Below, one piece after another: positions 40,115-48,718 of a stretch of 51,706 nt of DNA. The stretch is from an uncultured Ruminococcus sp. (GTDB taxonomy: Bacteria > Bacillota > Clostridia > Oscillospirales > Ruminococcaceae): contig NZ_CAMYUE010000017.1 in the NCBI RefSeq assembly GCF_947301925.1, forward strand, positions 1-51,706, given 5' to 3'. The position numbers were made by a program, and so were the translations under genes. The notes beneath the pieces are model-generated. The model worked only from the letters and a program-made list of their open reading frames with translations. It was not told the origin of the DNA and did no database searches. The first letter of the stretch is position 1. Every line of letters starts with the position of its first letter.

Positions 40115-41467
40115 ATGTTATTTTTGACCGCTCTTTTTATAGCGATCCTTATCGCTTTTTGTCTTGACAAGCCACTGAAAAAATGTCCCGCGGCATTTTA
40201 TATCTCAGCGGCTGTTCTGACTGTGGCATCTGTAGTTATTACTCAGTCTGACATTAATATTTCAAACAGATTTGTCCGCGACTATGTTATCGGTATATTC
40301 TCCCGCGGAGCTCTCGGCACTGCATTCTGGGCAGTTGTCATGTGGGCGGGAGCTATGCCCAACGGCTCCGCTCCCATAAAGAAGCTCATGCCCATACGCG
40401 GCGAGCTGTCCATAACAGCGGCCATACTTACATTCTCGCACATCATCACATTCGGCGTTCAGTACATAACAAATCTTATCAATGGCAGAACGGGTTCGGA
40501 TTTCGTTGTCACAAGTATCGTATGTCTGGCAATGGTGCTGATAATGACGCCGCTGACCGTGATGTCCTTCAAGAAGATACGCAAAAAGATGAACGGAAAG
40601 ACATGGAAGAAGATACAGCGCCTTGCCTATATTTTCTATGCCTGTATCTATGTGCATATCCTTGTGCTTTTCCTGCCAAAGGCTCAGAAGGGCAGGGAGG
40701 GCTATTTCCTCGGTATCCTCGTATACAGCGCGGTCTTCATCGGCTATGGTGTGATGCGCGTCAGAAAGTATTACATCGCAGATAAAAAGCCCGAGAAGAA
40801 GCTCCTGCCCAATACTGTCTGCGCCTGCGCATTCGCGCTGCCCGTAGCTCTGGCAGGCATTGCTGCTCGCAATACCAATACGAAGCCGTCGGAGACCTCA
40901 GCCGTCAACGAGGACGGTGTGGCCGTTTTCACATTTGCTCCTGCCGAAACAACAGCGGTCACGGAAGCTGCCGTAACTACCGCAAAGGACAAGAAAAGCA
41001 GTACGGAAACTACAGCGGTCACAGATAAGGCTGAAAAAACTACCGCGACGACCTCCGAAGCAGACAAAAAAGCGGAGGAAAAAAAGCCCTCCGAGGAGGA
41101 AGACACAGGGGAAGAAAATCAGGAGGAGCATAACGACGAGCCTCAGCAGGAGCAGCATGAGGAGACTCCTGCGACCGAGCCCCAGCCGACCTATAAGTAC
41201 AGAAACGGCGAATATGAAGCAGAGGCCGAGGGCTACGCAGGAAAGGTCCATGTGAAGCTTTCCATAGAAAATGACGTTATAACAGGTATCTCGGCATGGG
41301 CTGACGACGACGACCCCGAGTATTTCGGCGACGCTGTGAATACGGTTATCCCGCAGATAGGCTCAAAGGTCAGCGCGGACGGCATAGACGCCTGCTCGGG
41401 CGCAACCTACAGCTCCAACGGTATTATCGAGGCAGCGAAAAAAGCCCTTGAACAGGCGCTGAACTGA
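40115..41467 (+). CDS. Ferric-reductase-like membrane protein with extracellular FMN-binding domain
   Basis: 450 residues from the ATG at 40115 (AAGAGGT upstream); the earlier in-frame codon at 40061 lies in the hairpin. Six hydrophobic segments in residues 1-235 resemble the cytochrome-b-like ferric reductase/YedZ fold, with candidate heme His in FSHIITF and YVHILVLF. A Thr/Glu-rich linker (about 260-365) leads to a C-terminal FMN-bind domain (372-450) with the flavinylation motif DACSGATYSSN, where the Thr would carry covalent FMN. The domain order suggests electrons pass from membrane heme to surface flavin, reducing iron for FeoB. Last intact gene of the iron cluster. Confidence 0.88.
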   Translation: MLFLTALFIAILIAFCLDKPLKKCPAAFYISAAVLTVASVVITQSDINISNRFVRDYVIGIFSRGALGTAFWAVVMWAGAMPNGSAPIKKLMPIRGELSITAAILTFSHIITFGVQYITNLINGRTGSDFVVTSIVCLAMVLIMTPLTVMSFKKIRKKMNGKTWKKIQRLAYIFYACIYVHILVLFLPKAQKGREGYFLGILVYSAVFIGYGVMRVRKYYIADKKPEKKLLPNTVCACAFALPVALAGIAARNTNTKPSETSAVNEDGVAVFTFAPAETTAVTEAAVTTAKDKKSSTETTAVTDKAEKTTATTSEADKKAEEKKPSEEEDTGEENQEEHNDEPQQEQHEETPATEPQPTYKYRNGEYEAEAEGYAGKVHVKLSIENDVITGISAWADDDDPEYFGDAVNTVIPQIGSKVSADGIDACSGATYSSNGIIEAAKKALEQALN

Positions 41468-41469
41468 CC

Positions 41470-41528
41470 TGATCTATGATTTCTTTACGGGCTCGGCGGG
41501 TTACCGTATCGCCAAGAATTACAACTGG
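41470..41528 (+). pseudogene. Relic of an oligopeptide-binding protein gene 3' end
   Basis: Begins 3 bp after the FMN-binding gene. It matches the last 59 bp of the oppA-like gene (33591-33649) over most positions: the encoded DLIYDFFTGSAGYRIAKNYNW is like DIIYDPFTGSVDYRIAKNYS. No upstream part remains. It shows that a second oppA-type gene, or a duplication, once lay here. Confidence 0.75.
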
Positions 41529-41562
41529 TGCTATACTGTCGAAGCAAATACAGGATAATTAA

Positions 41563-41594
41563 AAAAGGACAAGTTTTTAACTTGTCCTTTTCTT
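41563..41594. terminator. Bidirectional terminator, iron cluster and folC
   Basis: AAAAGGACAAGTT and AACTTGTCCTTTT around a short T-rich loop; A/T runs on both sides. Confidence 0.88.
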
Positions 41595-42844
41595 TATTCC
41601 ATGTTGAGGTATTCGCTGGCAAGATACAGCGAGCCGCATATTACTGCGACACCGTTGTTCTCGCGGGCCAGCTCCTTTGCCTTTGCCGCACATTCGGAAA
41701 GACTTCCCGTCTCCGCCTCTGTGCGGAAGCCTGCTATATCGGCTATGGTCTCCGCAGGCACAGCGTTAGGCGCAAAGCCGTCAACTGCAAAAAGCCTGTC
41801 GGAAAGTCCCGATATCTGCTTTACACATTCCACATAGTCCTTTGAGTCAACCATGCCCATGACGGTGTATATCTTTCTGCCCCTTGTGCTCAGATACATC
41901 AGCATAAGAGCCAGCATTCCCACTCCCGAGGGGTTGTGGCCGCCGTCTACGATAACAGGAGGTTCGCCGTCGATGTACTGCACGCGGCCCCGTACCTGTG
42001 TGGTCTCAACGGACTTTATTATTGCGCTGTCGCTAACGGAGAAGCCCTTGCTGCGCAGGTAGATACAGGCGGTTATGGCTGTCTGGGCGTTGTACTTCTG
42101 GTGTATGCCCGCCATGGCGGGGGTAAGCTTTATGCCTCTGTAGATAAACGGAGAAAACAGGCCGCCGTCTGCTGCGGGCTTGCAGGGTTCAAGAGGTATG
42201 AGCTCCGCACCGGCTCTTCCGGCTGTCTCGCGGACTATTTCGCGGACGCTGCCGGGATTGTCCTCGGAGAGCACCACTGCGGAGCCCTTCTTTATTATGC
42301 CTGCCTTGTGGGAGGCTATCTCCTCGACGGTATCGCCTAAAAGAGCGGTATGATCGAGGGATATGGAGGTTATCACCGAAAGCAGCGGCGCAGGTATCAC
42401 GTTGGTGGAGTCCAGCGTGCCGCCTATGCCCGTTTCCAGCACCACGATATCACACTTCTCCCGCTCGTACCACAGCATGGCTATGGCCATGGTTATCTCG
42501 AACTGGGAGTATGCCTTATCGTCAACGCGCTCCTTTACGAACTCCGCGATATCACAGAGGGAGTCCTCGTCTATCTCGCGGTCGTTTATGCGTATCCTGT
42601 CGGTGTAATGAAGCACGAAGGGGGAGGTGAACTTTCCCGTCTTATAGCCTGCGAATTGCAGGGCGTTTGCGATATATTCAAGGGTGGAGCCCTTGCCGTT
42701 GGTGCCTGCGATATGGACGAACTTCAGGCGCTCCTGAGGGTCGCCCACACGCTTCATAAGCTCCCTTGCACGGGAGAGATCGGTGATGCGTCCTCCCGAT
42801 TTGGTGTAGGAATTTATGAAGCTCATACATTCTTCGATGTTCAT
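41594..42844 (-). CDS. folC: Folylpolyglutamate synthase / dihydrofolate synthase
   Basis: 416 residues. Mur-ligase-type ATP site GTNGKGST near residue 50, HTALLGDTVEEIASHKAGIIKKG near 170, and DGGHNPSG near 305 are all present. The enzyme adds glutamate to folate (and often to dihydropteroate) in the cytosol. Normal length. The DUF4268 gene lies only 10 bp upstream on the same strand, so both probably share a transcript. Confidence 0.95.
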   Translation of the reverse strand: MNIEECMSFINSYTKSGGRITDLSRARELMKRVGDPQERLKFVHIAGTNGKGSTLEYIANALQFAGYKTGKFTSPFVLHYTDRIRINDREIDEDSLCDIAEFVKERVDDKAYSQFEITMAIAMLWYEREKCDIVVLETGIGGTLDSTNVIPAPLLSVITSISLDHTALLGDTVEEIASHKAGIIKKGSAVVLSEDNPGSVREIVRETAGRAGAELIPLEPCKPAADGGLFSPFIYRGIKLTPAMAGIHQKYNAQTAITACIYLRSKGFSVSDSAIIKSVETTQVRGRVQYIDGEPPVIVDGGHNPSGVGMLALMLMYLSTRGRKIYTVMGMVDSKDYVECVKQISGLSDRLFAVDGFAPNAVPAETIADIAGFRTEAETGSLSECAAKAKELARENNGVAVICGSLYLASEYLNME

Positions 42845-42854
42845 GGTTTCTCCT

Positions 42855-43781
42855 TTATTTCAGTCGGTTCTTGAAAACTTCGCGCATTTTTATGACCTTA
42901 TCAATGGCTTCTTCGATAAGCGCATCATAGTTGCTGTGATCGTCGAAATTCAAGCCACTGATTTTATATAGTATCCTGCTTGCTTTTGCATTGTCTAATC
43001 TCTGCCAATCGACTTCAAAGCCAAGTTCCTTTTCAATTATTTCATGTTCTGCGTATAGTTTGTCAAATAATTCTTTGTTAGAAGCAATATATAATTCAAC
43101 GCCAATGTAAGAATCCTTATTCACAAGAGAAACACTAATACACGCTTGGCTTGTTCCGACAGCTATATTGTACCAACTTATAGAACTTGCTTTATGGATT
43201 GCAAATGGTTTGTTGCGCTCAACCACATGGTCGTTAAAGAGAGTCCAGAATTCAAGCCTTTCTGATTGGCTTTTATTCATTGTATCGGTTGATTTTTTGC
43301 CTTTTTGCTCTTTTATGAAATCGTTTGGCTGTTCAACTATCTGAAACATGGGAGCATAGTCGGAGTTGCCGATCTGATATGCATGAAGCTCTATCAGGAA
43401 GAAATTGATATCCTGAACGGTATTGTTGTTCAGCCATTCAATGGCGCTTCTGTGCTCGTCCCTTGCTTCTTTGACTATCCAGACAATGACCTTTGCGTCC
43501 AGGCCCGAAGCGTAAGTGATTATCTTTCCGAGGTGGTCGTGATTGGAGTTTTCAAGCTGATTCTCGATAATAACTTTAATGCCCGTTGTTTCTTCAACAG
43601 CCACGATATCGCATCTGTATGCGCCGACATAGGCTTCTGTATTTATATCGACGAGAGTAAGGCCAAGCTTTTCATTCAGCAGCTCGATGTTTTCATCTTC
43701 GGCGAGCCAGGCCGAGAAGTCATACTGCTCGTGCTTCCATAGTTTTCGGATATCAACTTCCTGTAATCTGCTTATTTTCAT
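42855..43781 (-). CDS. DUF4268 protein with restriction-nuclease-like N-terminus
   Basis: 308 residues; GGAGAGG upstream of the ATG. Residues 50-130 resemble a PD-(D/E)xK fold (YRCDIVAVEETTGIKVIIENQLENSNHDHLGKIITYASG): Asp then Glu-Asn-Gln, with Gln in place of Lys. The C-terminal DUF4268 domain (about 175-300) has RLEFWTLFNDHV and ISWYNIAVGTSQACISVSLV. Such proteins occur near defence or restriction genes, but the active-site change and unknown partner leave activity open. The DNA is AT-richer than folC, suggesting recent gain. Confidence 0.85.
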   Translation of the reverse strand: MKISRLQEVDIRKLWKHEQYDFSAWLAEDENIELLNEKLGLTLVDINTEAYVGAYRCDIVAVEETTGIKVIIENQLENSNHDHLGKIITYASGLDAKVIVWIVKEARDEHRSAIEWLNNNTVQDINFFLIELHAYQIGNSDYAPMFQIVEQPNDFIKEQKGKKSTDTMNKSQSERLEFWTLFNDHVVERNKPFAIHKASSISWYNIAVGTSQACISVSLVNKDSYIGVELYIASNKELFDKLYAEHEIIEKELGFEVDWQRLDNAKASRILYKISGLNFDDHSNYDALIEEAIDKVIKMREVFKNRLK

Positions 43782-43862
43782 TTGCCTCTCCTTTCAAATC
43801 CATCGAAATAAATACGGTTTATGGCGCGTCTGACTTCAATACAGACGATAGAACTCCCTGAG

Positions 43863-43935
43863 TGCAGGGGACAACGCCCTCGGTGTACCACAAGCGCATA
43901 AATGAAAGCACGGGCGGCGAAACGCCGCCCCTGCA
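43863..43935. repeat. 73-bp element with 8-bp inverted ends
   Basis: Starts TGCAGGGG and ends CCCCTGCA, with an inner perfect GGGCGGCG-AAA-CGCCGCCC type hairpin near the right end (43912-43930). GC-rich compared with its flanks. It resembles a REP-like or miniature inverted-repeat element; the hairpin may also end the SDR transcript. Confidence 0.5.
43899..43930 (-). terminator. Probable terminator of the SDR transcript
   Basis: Minus strand GGGCGGCG and CGCCGCCC around TTT, then GTGCTTTC, a weak T tract. Confidence 0.5.
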
Positions 43936-43942
43936 TTCTCAA

Positions 43943-44686
43943 TTAATACACCCCTGCCTGCTTTTCAGCCCTGGCAACGGCGTCCTCAAGAGTCATGCCC
44001 GTAAACTCCTGTGCGGAGAATATGCGGCCGCACTTCTTATCGTCAACGAATGCGCCGACTATTACTCCCGGAAGTGCGCTCTCGGGAGAGTTGGGGGCGT
44101 TGGGACCGCCCAGGTCTGTTCTGCACCAGCCCGGATCCGTAAGACTGAGAGTAACGTCCGTGCCCTCGTAGTACTTGCCGAGGTCGCGGGTCACCTTGTT
44201 GAGAGCAGCCTTTGCGGCGGAATAGCCTGCCTGCTCGGGCTCAAGGTCGATACCGCTGGTGGTATTGACTATGCGTCCGAAGCCGCGCTCCTTCATACCG
44301 GGAAGGAAATGATAGCATATCATCATCGGTGCGGTGGTGTTTATCCTGAAGCTTATGTCGTAATCCGATGCGGGGGTGGTCAGATATTCCGTTCTGTAGG
44401 CTATCTGAAGTCCTGCATTGTTGAGTATTATGTCGAGCTTTGTCCCTCTCTCGTCAATGGCTCTGCACATTTTTTCTACCTGTTTCATGTCCGAAAGCTC
44501 TGCTGTCACAATGTAGGCGTCAACACCGAGTGCCTTTACTTCATCGAGTACCTTTGCACAGTGCTCCTCAGTGCGGCTGTGGAGCACCAGATTACAGCCT
44601 AGCTTTGCCATTTCGATGGCCGAAAGATAGCCGAGTCCGCGGCTTGCGCCTGTGATGAGTGCCCATCTGCCTTTTACGTTTACCAT
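43943..44686 (-). CDS. Short-chain dehydrogenase/reductase
   Basis: 247 residues. Rossmann cofactor loop GASRGLGY near 14-21, NNAG near 90 and YSAAK near 154 give the catalytic Tyr/Lys; ILNNAGLQIAY and NTTSGIDLEP fit the classic SDR family. NAD(P)-dependent oxidoreductase of unknown substrate, cytosolic. Last gene of a minus-strand set, 68 bp after the Dabb gene with a hairpin between them. Confidence 0.92.
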   Translation of the reverse strand: MVNVKGRWALITGASRGLGYLSAIEMAKLGCNLVLHSRTEEHCAKVLDEVKALGVDAYIVTAELSDMKQVEKMCRAIDERGTKLDIILNNAGLQIAYRTEYLTTPASDYDISFRINTTAPMMICYHFLPGMKERGFGRIVNTTSGIDLEPEQAGYSAAKAALNKVTRDLGKYYEGTDVTLSLTDPGWCRTDLGGPNAPNSPESALPGVIVGAFVDDKKCGRIFSAQEFTGMTLEDAVARAEKQAGVY

Positions 44687-44723
44687 GTTTTCTACCTCCC
44701 TTGGTGGGTTATTTATATGATAT

Positions 44724-44745
44724 CCCCGTGCTGCGTGCCACGGGG
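44724..44745 (-). terminator. Hairpin between Dabb and SDR genes
   Basis: CCCCGTG and CACGGGG around 8 nt. No strong T run; partial terminator or processing site. Confidence 0.45.
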
Positions 44746-44754
44746 AATGTCATC

Positions 44755-45057
44755 TCAGTATTCGTAGTCTATGCAGGCTCTGTCTGTTCTGACAGTGCCG
44801 ATGAATTTGCCGAACTCAAGGTGCGCAGGGTGTACCTGATAGGCGTTCAGGTCTGCGATAGTCTCGAAGTCGCAGAGAAGTGAGATAGTGTAGTTGCTCT
44901 CGGGAGCGTCCTTGGAGTTGATGACTACCTCGCCTTTTTTCAGCTCCTTCACGTTTGCGATGACGTTATCGAAGCGCTTCTTTGCTTCGAGGGCGTTTTC
45001 GTACTCGCTTCTGCCCTCGGCTTCCTTTAATTTGAACATAACGATGTGTTTTATCAT
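44755..45057 (-). CDS. Dabb (stress-responsive alpha/beta barrel) protein
   Basis: 100 residues. IKHIVMFKLKEAEG at the start and FETIADLNAYQVHPAHLEFGKFI near the end are the Dabb hallmark; a dimeric ferredoxin-like barrel. Function in bacteria mostly unknown. It begins 5 bp after the GNAT gene, so the two are co-transcribed. Confidence 0.92.
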   Translation of the reverse strand: MIKHIVMFKLKEAEGRSEYENALEAKKRFDNVIANVKELKKGEVVINSKDAPESNYTISLLCDFETIADLNAYQVHPAHLEFGKFIGTVRTDRACIDYEY

Positions 45058-45062
45058 TGCAA

Positions 45063-45569
45063 TTACCTGCTTTCGTAAATTTTTGATGTAAATGTCTTTA
45101 GTCCGTCATAGCTTGAATACTCGCCGTACTCCTTGAATACAAGGCCGCATTTCTCTATAACATGAGCGGAGGCGGTGTTCTCTGCGGCGCATTCGGCTCT
45201 CAGACGGATATCTCCGTATCTGCCGCGGACATATCCTATCATAGCCTTTGAAGCCTCTGTGGCGTAGCCCATGCCACAGCAGTCATAGCGGGAGTTGTAG
45301 CCGAACTCCCAGAAGCCGTCATCAAGAAGCCTTATACCGCCCGAGCCTATGAGCTTATTGTCGCTTCTGCGGACAAAGCCGAACTCGAACTGCGTATCCG
45401 TTGACTTTACCGTGCGGAGCCATTCCCTTGTGGTCTCTATGCTCTCGTGGGTGGAGTATATCATGTATTTCGCAACTCTCTCGTCCCCTGTCCACTCAAA
45501 AGCCGCTTCTGCATCGTCAAGTGTCAGCGGGCGGAGTATAAGGCGGTCAGTCGTTATTGTCGGACTCAT
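45063..45569 (-). CDS. GNAT acetyltransferase (RimJ/RimL type)
   Basis: 168 residues from the ATG at 45569 (MSPTITTDRLILRPL), the usual GNAT start; the longer Met/Thr-rich frame upstream is the out-of-frame reading of the acidic tail gene. Another in-frame ATG lies at 45575. Motif for acetyl-CoA is CCGMGYATEASKAMIGY near 97; ENTASAHVIEKCGLVFKEYG near 130 is the C-terminal part of the fold. It acetylates an N-terminus or small amine, substrate unknown. Its first 7-8 codons lie inside the preceding gene. Confidence 0.88.
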   Translation of the reverse strand: MSPTITTDRLILRPLTLDDAEAAFEWTGDERVAKYMIYSTHESIETTREWLRTVKSTDTQFEFGFVRRSDNKLIGSGGIRLLDDGFWEFGYNSRYDCCGMGYATEASKAMIGYVRGRYGDIRLRAECAAENTASAHVIEKCGLVFKEYGEYSSYDGLKTFTSKIYESR

Positions 45570-46470
45570 CGTCATTGTCATCATCTTCTTCGTAATCATC
45601 CTCGTCGTCTGCTTCGTCGGTATCGTCCTCCTCAGACTCATCGTCCTCTTCATCTTCATCGGCGGCGGGAGCAGTCACAAGTCTTTCAAGGGGATCCCTG
45701 CGCTCAAAGAGTATAAGCGGCATAAGAAGCATAGCTGCTGCGAAGATCAGACTGTTCATCCTGGTGTACTGCTCTCCCGCATTAAGATAATCCATCAGAC
45801 TTGCGCAGGAGCTCTGCTCTCTTTTAGTCATAAACTCAAAGACCATATCGGAGACAGCGGCGGCAATGATGCCTGTCCAGCCGATAACCGCCTTGACATC
45901 GGTCTTTGGCTGTAATTCGTATATAAGACAGGGGATAAGTATGAGCTCCATGTAATAGAGGTTGCTGAAGCCCGATCTCAGAGCGTATACAGCCGTGATA
46001 CCTGCCATTACATAAGTGTATATCAGCAGACTGTTGCGCTTTTTCCATTTTATTTTTCCGAACAGCGTGAGAATAAGTATCACTCCTGCTGCGATGCTGA
46101 AAAACAGCATAAACAGATTGAGAAAATACTCTAAATTTTCAATGGCGCTGTATTTTAAGTCTCTGTAGGCTCTAAGAGTCCTGCCTATGTTGCTTATATA
46201 ATTGACATTCTCGCGTCTCAGGAAGTTTGCTGCCACCGAAAGGATCACCAGCATCTTTGCCCATATACGGTCATATTTCCGCGTTATTATCACAATTGCG
46301 AGAGGAATGGTGCCAAGAAGCATCGGAACACTGTATTTCAGGAGCTGCTCTGTCATTTCCGGATCGTTATATGAGTACAGATCGGATATTATGGATATAG
46401 TCGGTCTTATCATCAGCAGTGCTGTGATTACTTCAAGGATCCGGGTGCGTACGGTCACTGTGTTTTTCAT
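45547..46470 (-). CDS. Multi-pass membrane protein with acidic tail, unknown
   Basis: 307 residues; GGAG before the ATG at some distance, inside the end of the preceding membrane gene (38-bp overlap). About seven hydrophobic segments in residues 10-255, then MPLILFERRDPLERLV and a 45-residue tail almost wholly Asp and Glu, with a few Ser/Thr/Ala/Tyr, facing the cytosol if the helix number is odd. Such tails can bind cations or proteins. The end of the tail overlaps the GNAT start codon region by 23 bp in another frame. No family recognised; it resembles the upstream membrane protein in layout. Confidence 0.75.
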   Translation of the reverse strand: MKNTVTVRTRILEVITALLMIRPTISIISDLYSYNDPEMTEQLLKYSVPMLLGTIPLAIVIITRKYDRIWAKMLVILSVAANFLRRENVNYISNIGRTLRAYRDLKYSAIENLEYFLNLFMLFFSIAAGVILILTLFGKIKWKKRNSLLIYTYVMAGITAVYALRSGFSNLYYMELILIPCLIYELQPKTDVKAVIGWTGIIAAAVSDMVFEFMTKREQSSCASLMDYLNAGEQYTRMNSLIFAAAMLLMPLILFERRDPLERLVTAPAADEDEEDDESEEDDTDEADDEDDYEEDDDNDDESDNND

Positions 46471-47281
46471 CTGTTTCCTCTTTCTCCTTATTATTTATAT
46501 CATTCGTGAACTGCTTGTCGAACAGTACAAGCGGAAAAATCAGAACGAGCAGGATCAGTGTAACGGGTCCTGCTGCGGTTAGAATCTTATATATCATCAG
46601 AGCAGATGCGGCGGGCTTGTCGGAGTCTGACCTGGGAGCCATAAGCAGTATGGCCGCCGAAAATATCATCAGCAGGGCTGCTCCCACCGCTGCAAAGGGG
46701 AAAACGGTTATGCACAGTCTGCCTGCCCTTCCCGTTCTCGTTTCGCTGAGCCTGTTCTCGGGAGCAAAGCAGAGGGAAAGTATCATGGTTATATTGCAGA
46801 CTGTCTGACCAAGGTCAAGAGTCAGCGGAAGCGCACAGGCTGCCATCAGAGCGTAGATGAAGACCAGCAGGGTGCTGCGGCGCTTCAGTTCCAGCATACC
46901 CATATACACCATGGCGCAGATAAGGGCTGCGGCGGCGATAAAGGCAGAATGTGTGATCTCCGATATCTCGTAGTACATCAGGCTGCGGAGCTTCTCACGG
47001 TCTGCCGTCAGCAGGAAGGACAGTTCATCCCAGAGGGATACGGCTTCCGTAACGGCCATGACCGAAAAGGCTGCCCCCATTATCCTGCTCTTGTTCCCGC
47101 GGCGGAAACCGCCTGCGACGAACAATACGGCTATGACAAGTATGGCTGCCATACGCGCGGTCATCATGAGCCTGCCCAGAAGAAAGGACCCCGATACAAG
47201 GGACATTCCCACTATTATGGCTATGGCCATTCCGGAGGCGAATTCCGCCCTCCTGATCTTTGCGTCAAGCTCCGTTTTCAC
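46433..47281 (-). CDS. Multi-pass membrane protein, unknown
   Basis: 282 residues from a GTG at 47281 that overlaps the pyk stop (GTGA), so translation is coupled; upstream parts of the frame are the shadow of pyk. About eight hydrophobic segments; the last is followed by FPLVLFDKQFTNDINNKEKEE, similar in position to the LFERRDPLERLV end of the next gene's membrane part. Probably a diverged paralogue of that gene. No known domain or catalytic motif. Why it is fused in transcription to pyruvate kinase is unclear. Confidence 0.75.
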   Translation of the reverse strand: MKTELDAKIRRAEFASGMAIAIIVGMSLVSGSFLLGRLMMTARMAAILVIAVLFVAGGFRRGNKSRIMGAAFSVMAVTEAVSLWDELSFLLTADREKLRSLMYYEISEITHSAFIAAAALICAMVYMGMLELKRRSTLLVFIYALMAACALPLTLDLGQTVCNITMILSLCFAPENRLSETRTGRAGRLCITVFPFAAVGAALLMIFSAAILLMAPRSDSDKPAASALMIYKILTAAGPVTLILLVLIFPLVLFDKQFTNDINNKEKEETDEKHSDRTHPDP

Positions 47282-48702
47282 TTGCCTATCTTTTCGACCT
47301 TCATCAGGTTGGTGGTGCCGGATACGCCCAGAGGTACGCCTGCGGTTATTGCCACAAGGTCGCCGTCCTCCACCAGCCTGTGTTCCTCCGCTGCCTGAAC
47401 GGCTGCGGCGAACAGGTCGTCGGTATTGGTCTTTTCGTCGATAATGAAGGGGATAACGCCCCAGCTCATATTCATCTGGCGGCATACCACCTCACTCATG
47501 GTACAGCCTATTATAGGACAGCTGGGACGGTACTTCGAGATAAGTCTCGCAGTCTGTCCGCCGAGAGATACGGTTATGATAGCCCTTGCATTGAGGTCGT
47601 GGGCTGTGGTAACTGTTGCGTGGGCGATAGCCTCGGCTACGGTGCCGTTCTGGTCGGAGCGCCTTGAGGCGAAGCGTGCCTTGTAGTTTATGTTGTTCTC
47701 GGTGGTCTCGGCTATGAGTGCCATGGTCTTAACTGCCTCTACAGGGTAGGCGCCTGCGGCGGTCTCGCCTGAGAGCATGATAGCGCTGGTGCCGTCATAG
47801 AGTGCATTGGCAACGTCGGTTATCTCCGCACGGGTGGGGCGGGGATTGGTTATCATGGACTCCAGCATCTGTGTAGCCGTGATGACCTGCTTGCCTGCGT
47901 TGTAGCCCTTCTTTATAAGGGATTTCTGTATTGCAGGTATCTGCTCGAAGGGTATCTCGACGCCCATGTCTCCGCGGGCGACCATGATACCGTCGGCAGC
48001 TTCGAGTATCTCGTCGATGTTCTCGACGCCGTCGGTGTTCTCTATTTTTGCGATTATCCTTACATCGAACCAGCCCAGACTCTGGGTGAACTTCCTGAGG
48101 TAGTTGATATCCGCAGCGGTGCGGACAAAGCTGGCGGCGATGAAGTCGAAGCCTATCTTGGAGCCGAACTCAAGATCGTCCATATCTCTCTCGCTGAGGT
48201 AGGGCATGGAGAGCTTTACTCCGGGGACGTTTATGCCCTTGTTGTTGGAGAGGGTTCCGCCGTGGATAACGCGGCATACTATATCAGTGGTGGTGACCTT
48301 CTCTGCAAGGAGCTCGATAACGCCGTCGTTTATGAGTATCCTTGTGCCCATGCTGACGTCGCGGGGGAGCTTCTTGAAGCTTACGCTTCCCACCTTGTCG
48401 TCGCAGAGCACGTCCTCGGTGGTGAGGGTGTAGGTGTCGCCGTCGTGTATCTCAACGGGCTTGTCGTCAACGAATTTTCCCAGGCGTATCTCGGGACCCT
48501 TGGTGTCAAGGAGAGTAGCTACGGGGAGATCCAGCTCCTTTCTCAGCTTCTCGATGACCCGGAAGCGCTTTTCGTGGGTCTCGTAATCGCCGTGCGAGAA
48601 GTTGAAGCGTGCAACGTTCATGCCTGCAAGCATGAGCTCGCGCATGATATTCTCGTCATCTGTAGCAGGGCCTATGGTACATACGATCTTGGTCTTTCTC
48701 AT
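47278..48702 (-). CDS. pyk: Pyruvate kinase
   Basis: 474 residues; AAGGAG site. MRKTKIVCTIGPATDDENIMRELMLAGMNVARFNFSHG start, the substrate/metal block IAKIENTDGVENIDEILEAADGIMVARGDMGVEIPFEQIP and the TSAIMLSGETAAG motif are all intact. Last step of glycolysis, PEP to pyruvate with ATP formation. The length is that of the form without the extra C-terminal PEP-utiliser domain. It lies 16 bp after pcrA. Confidence 0.96.
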   Translation of the reverse strand: MRKTKIVCTIGPATDDENIMRELMLAGMNVARFNFSHGDYETHEKRFRVIEKLRKELDLPVATLLDTKGPEIRLGKFVDDKPVEIHDGDTYTLTTEDVLCDDKVGSVSFKKLPRDVSMGTRILINDGVIELLAEKVTTTDIVCRVIHGGTLSNNKGINVPGVKLSMPYLSERDMDDLEFGSKIGFDFIAASFVRTAADINYLRKFTQSLGWFDVRIIAKIENTDGVENIDEILEAADGIMVARGDMGVEIPFEQIPAIQKSLIKKGYNAGKQVITATQMLESMITNPRPTRAEITDVANALYDGTSAIMLSGETAAGAYPVEAVKTMALIAETTENNINYKARFASRRSDQNGTVAEAIAHATVTTAHDLNARAIITVSLGGQTARLISKYRPSCPIIGCTMSEVVCRQMNMSWGVIPFIIDEKTNTDDLFAAAVQAAEEHRLVEDGDLVAITAGVPLGVSGTTNLMKVEKIGK

Positions 48703-48718
48703 GGTAGTTCTCCTTATA

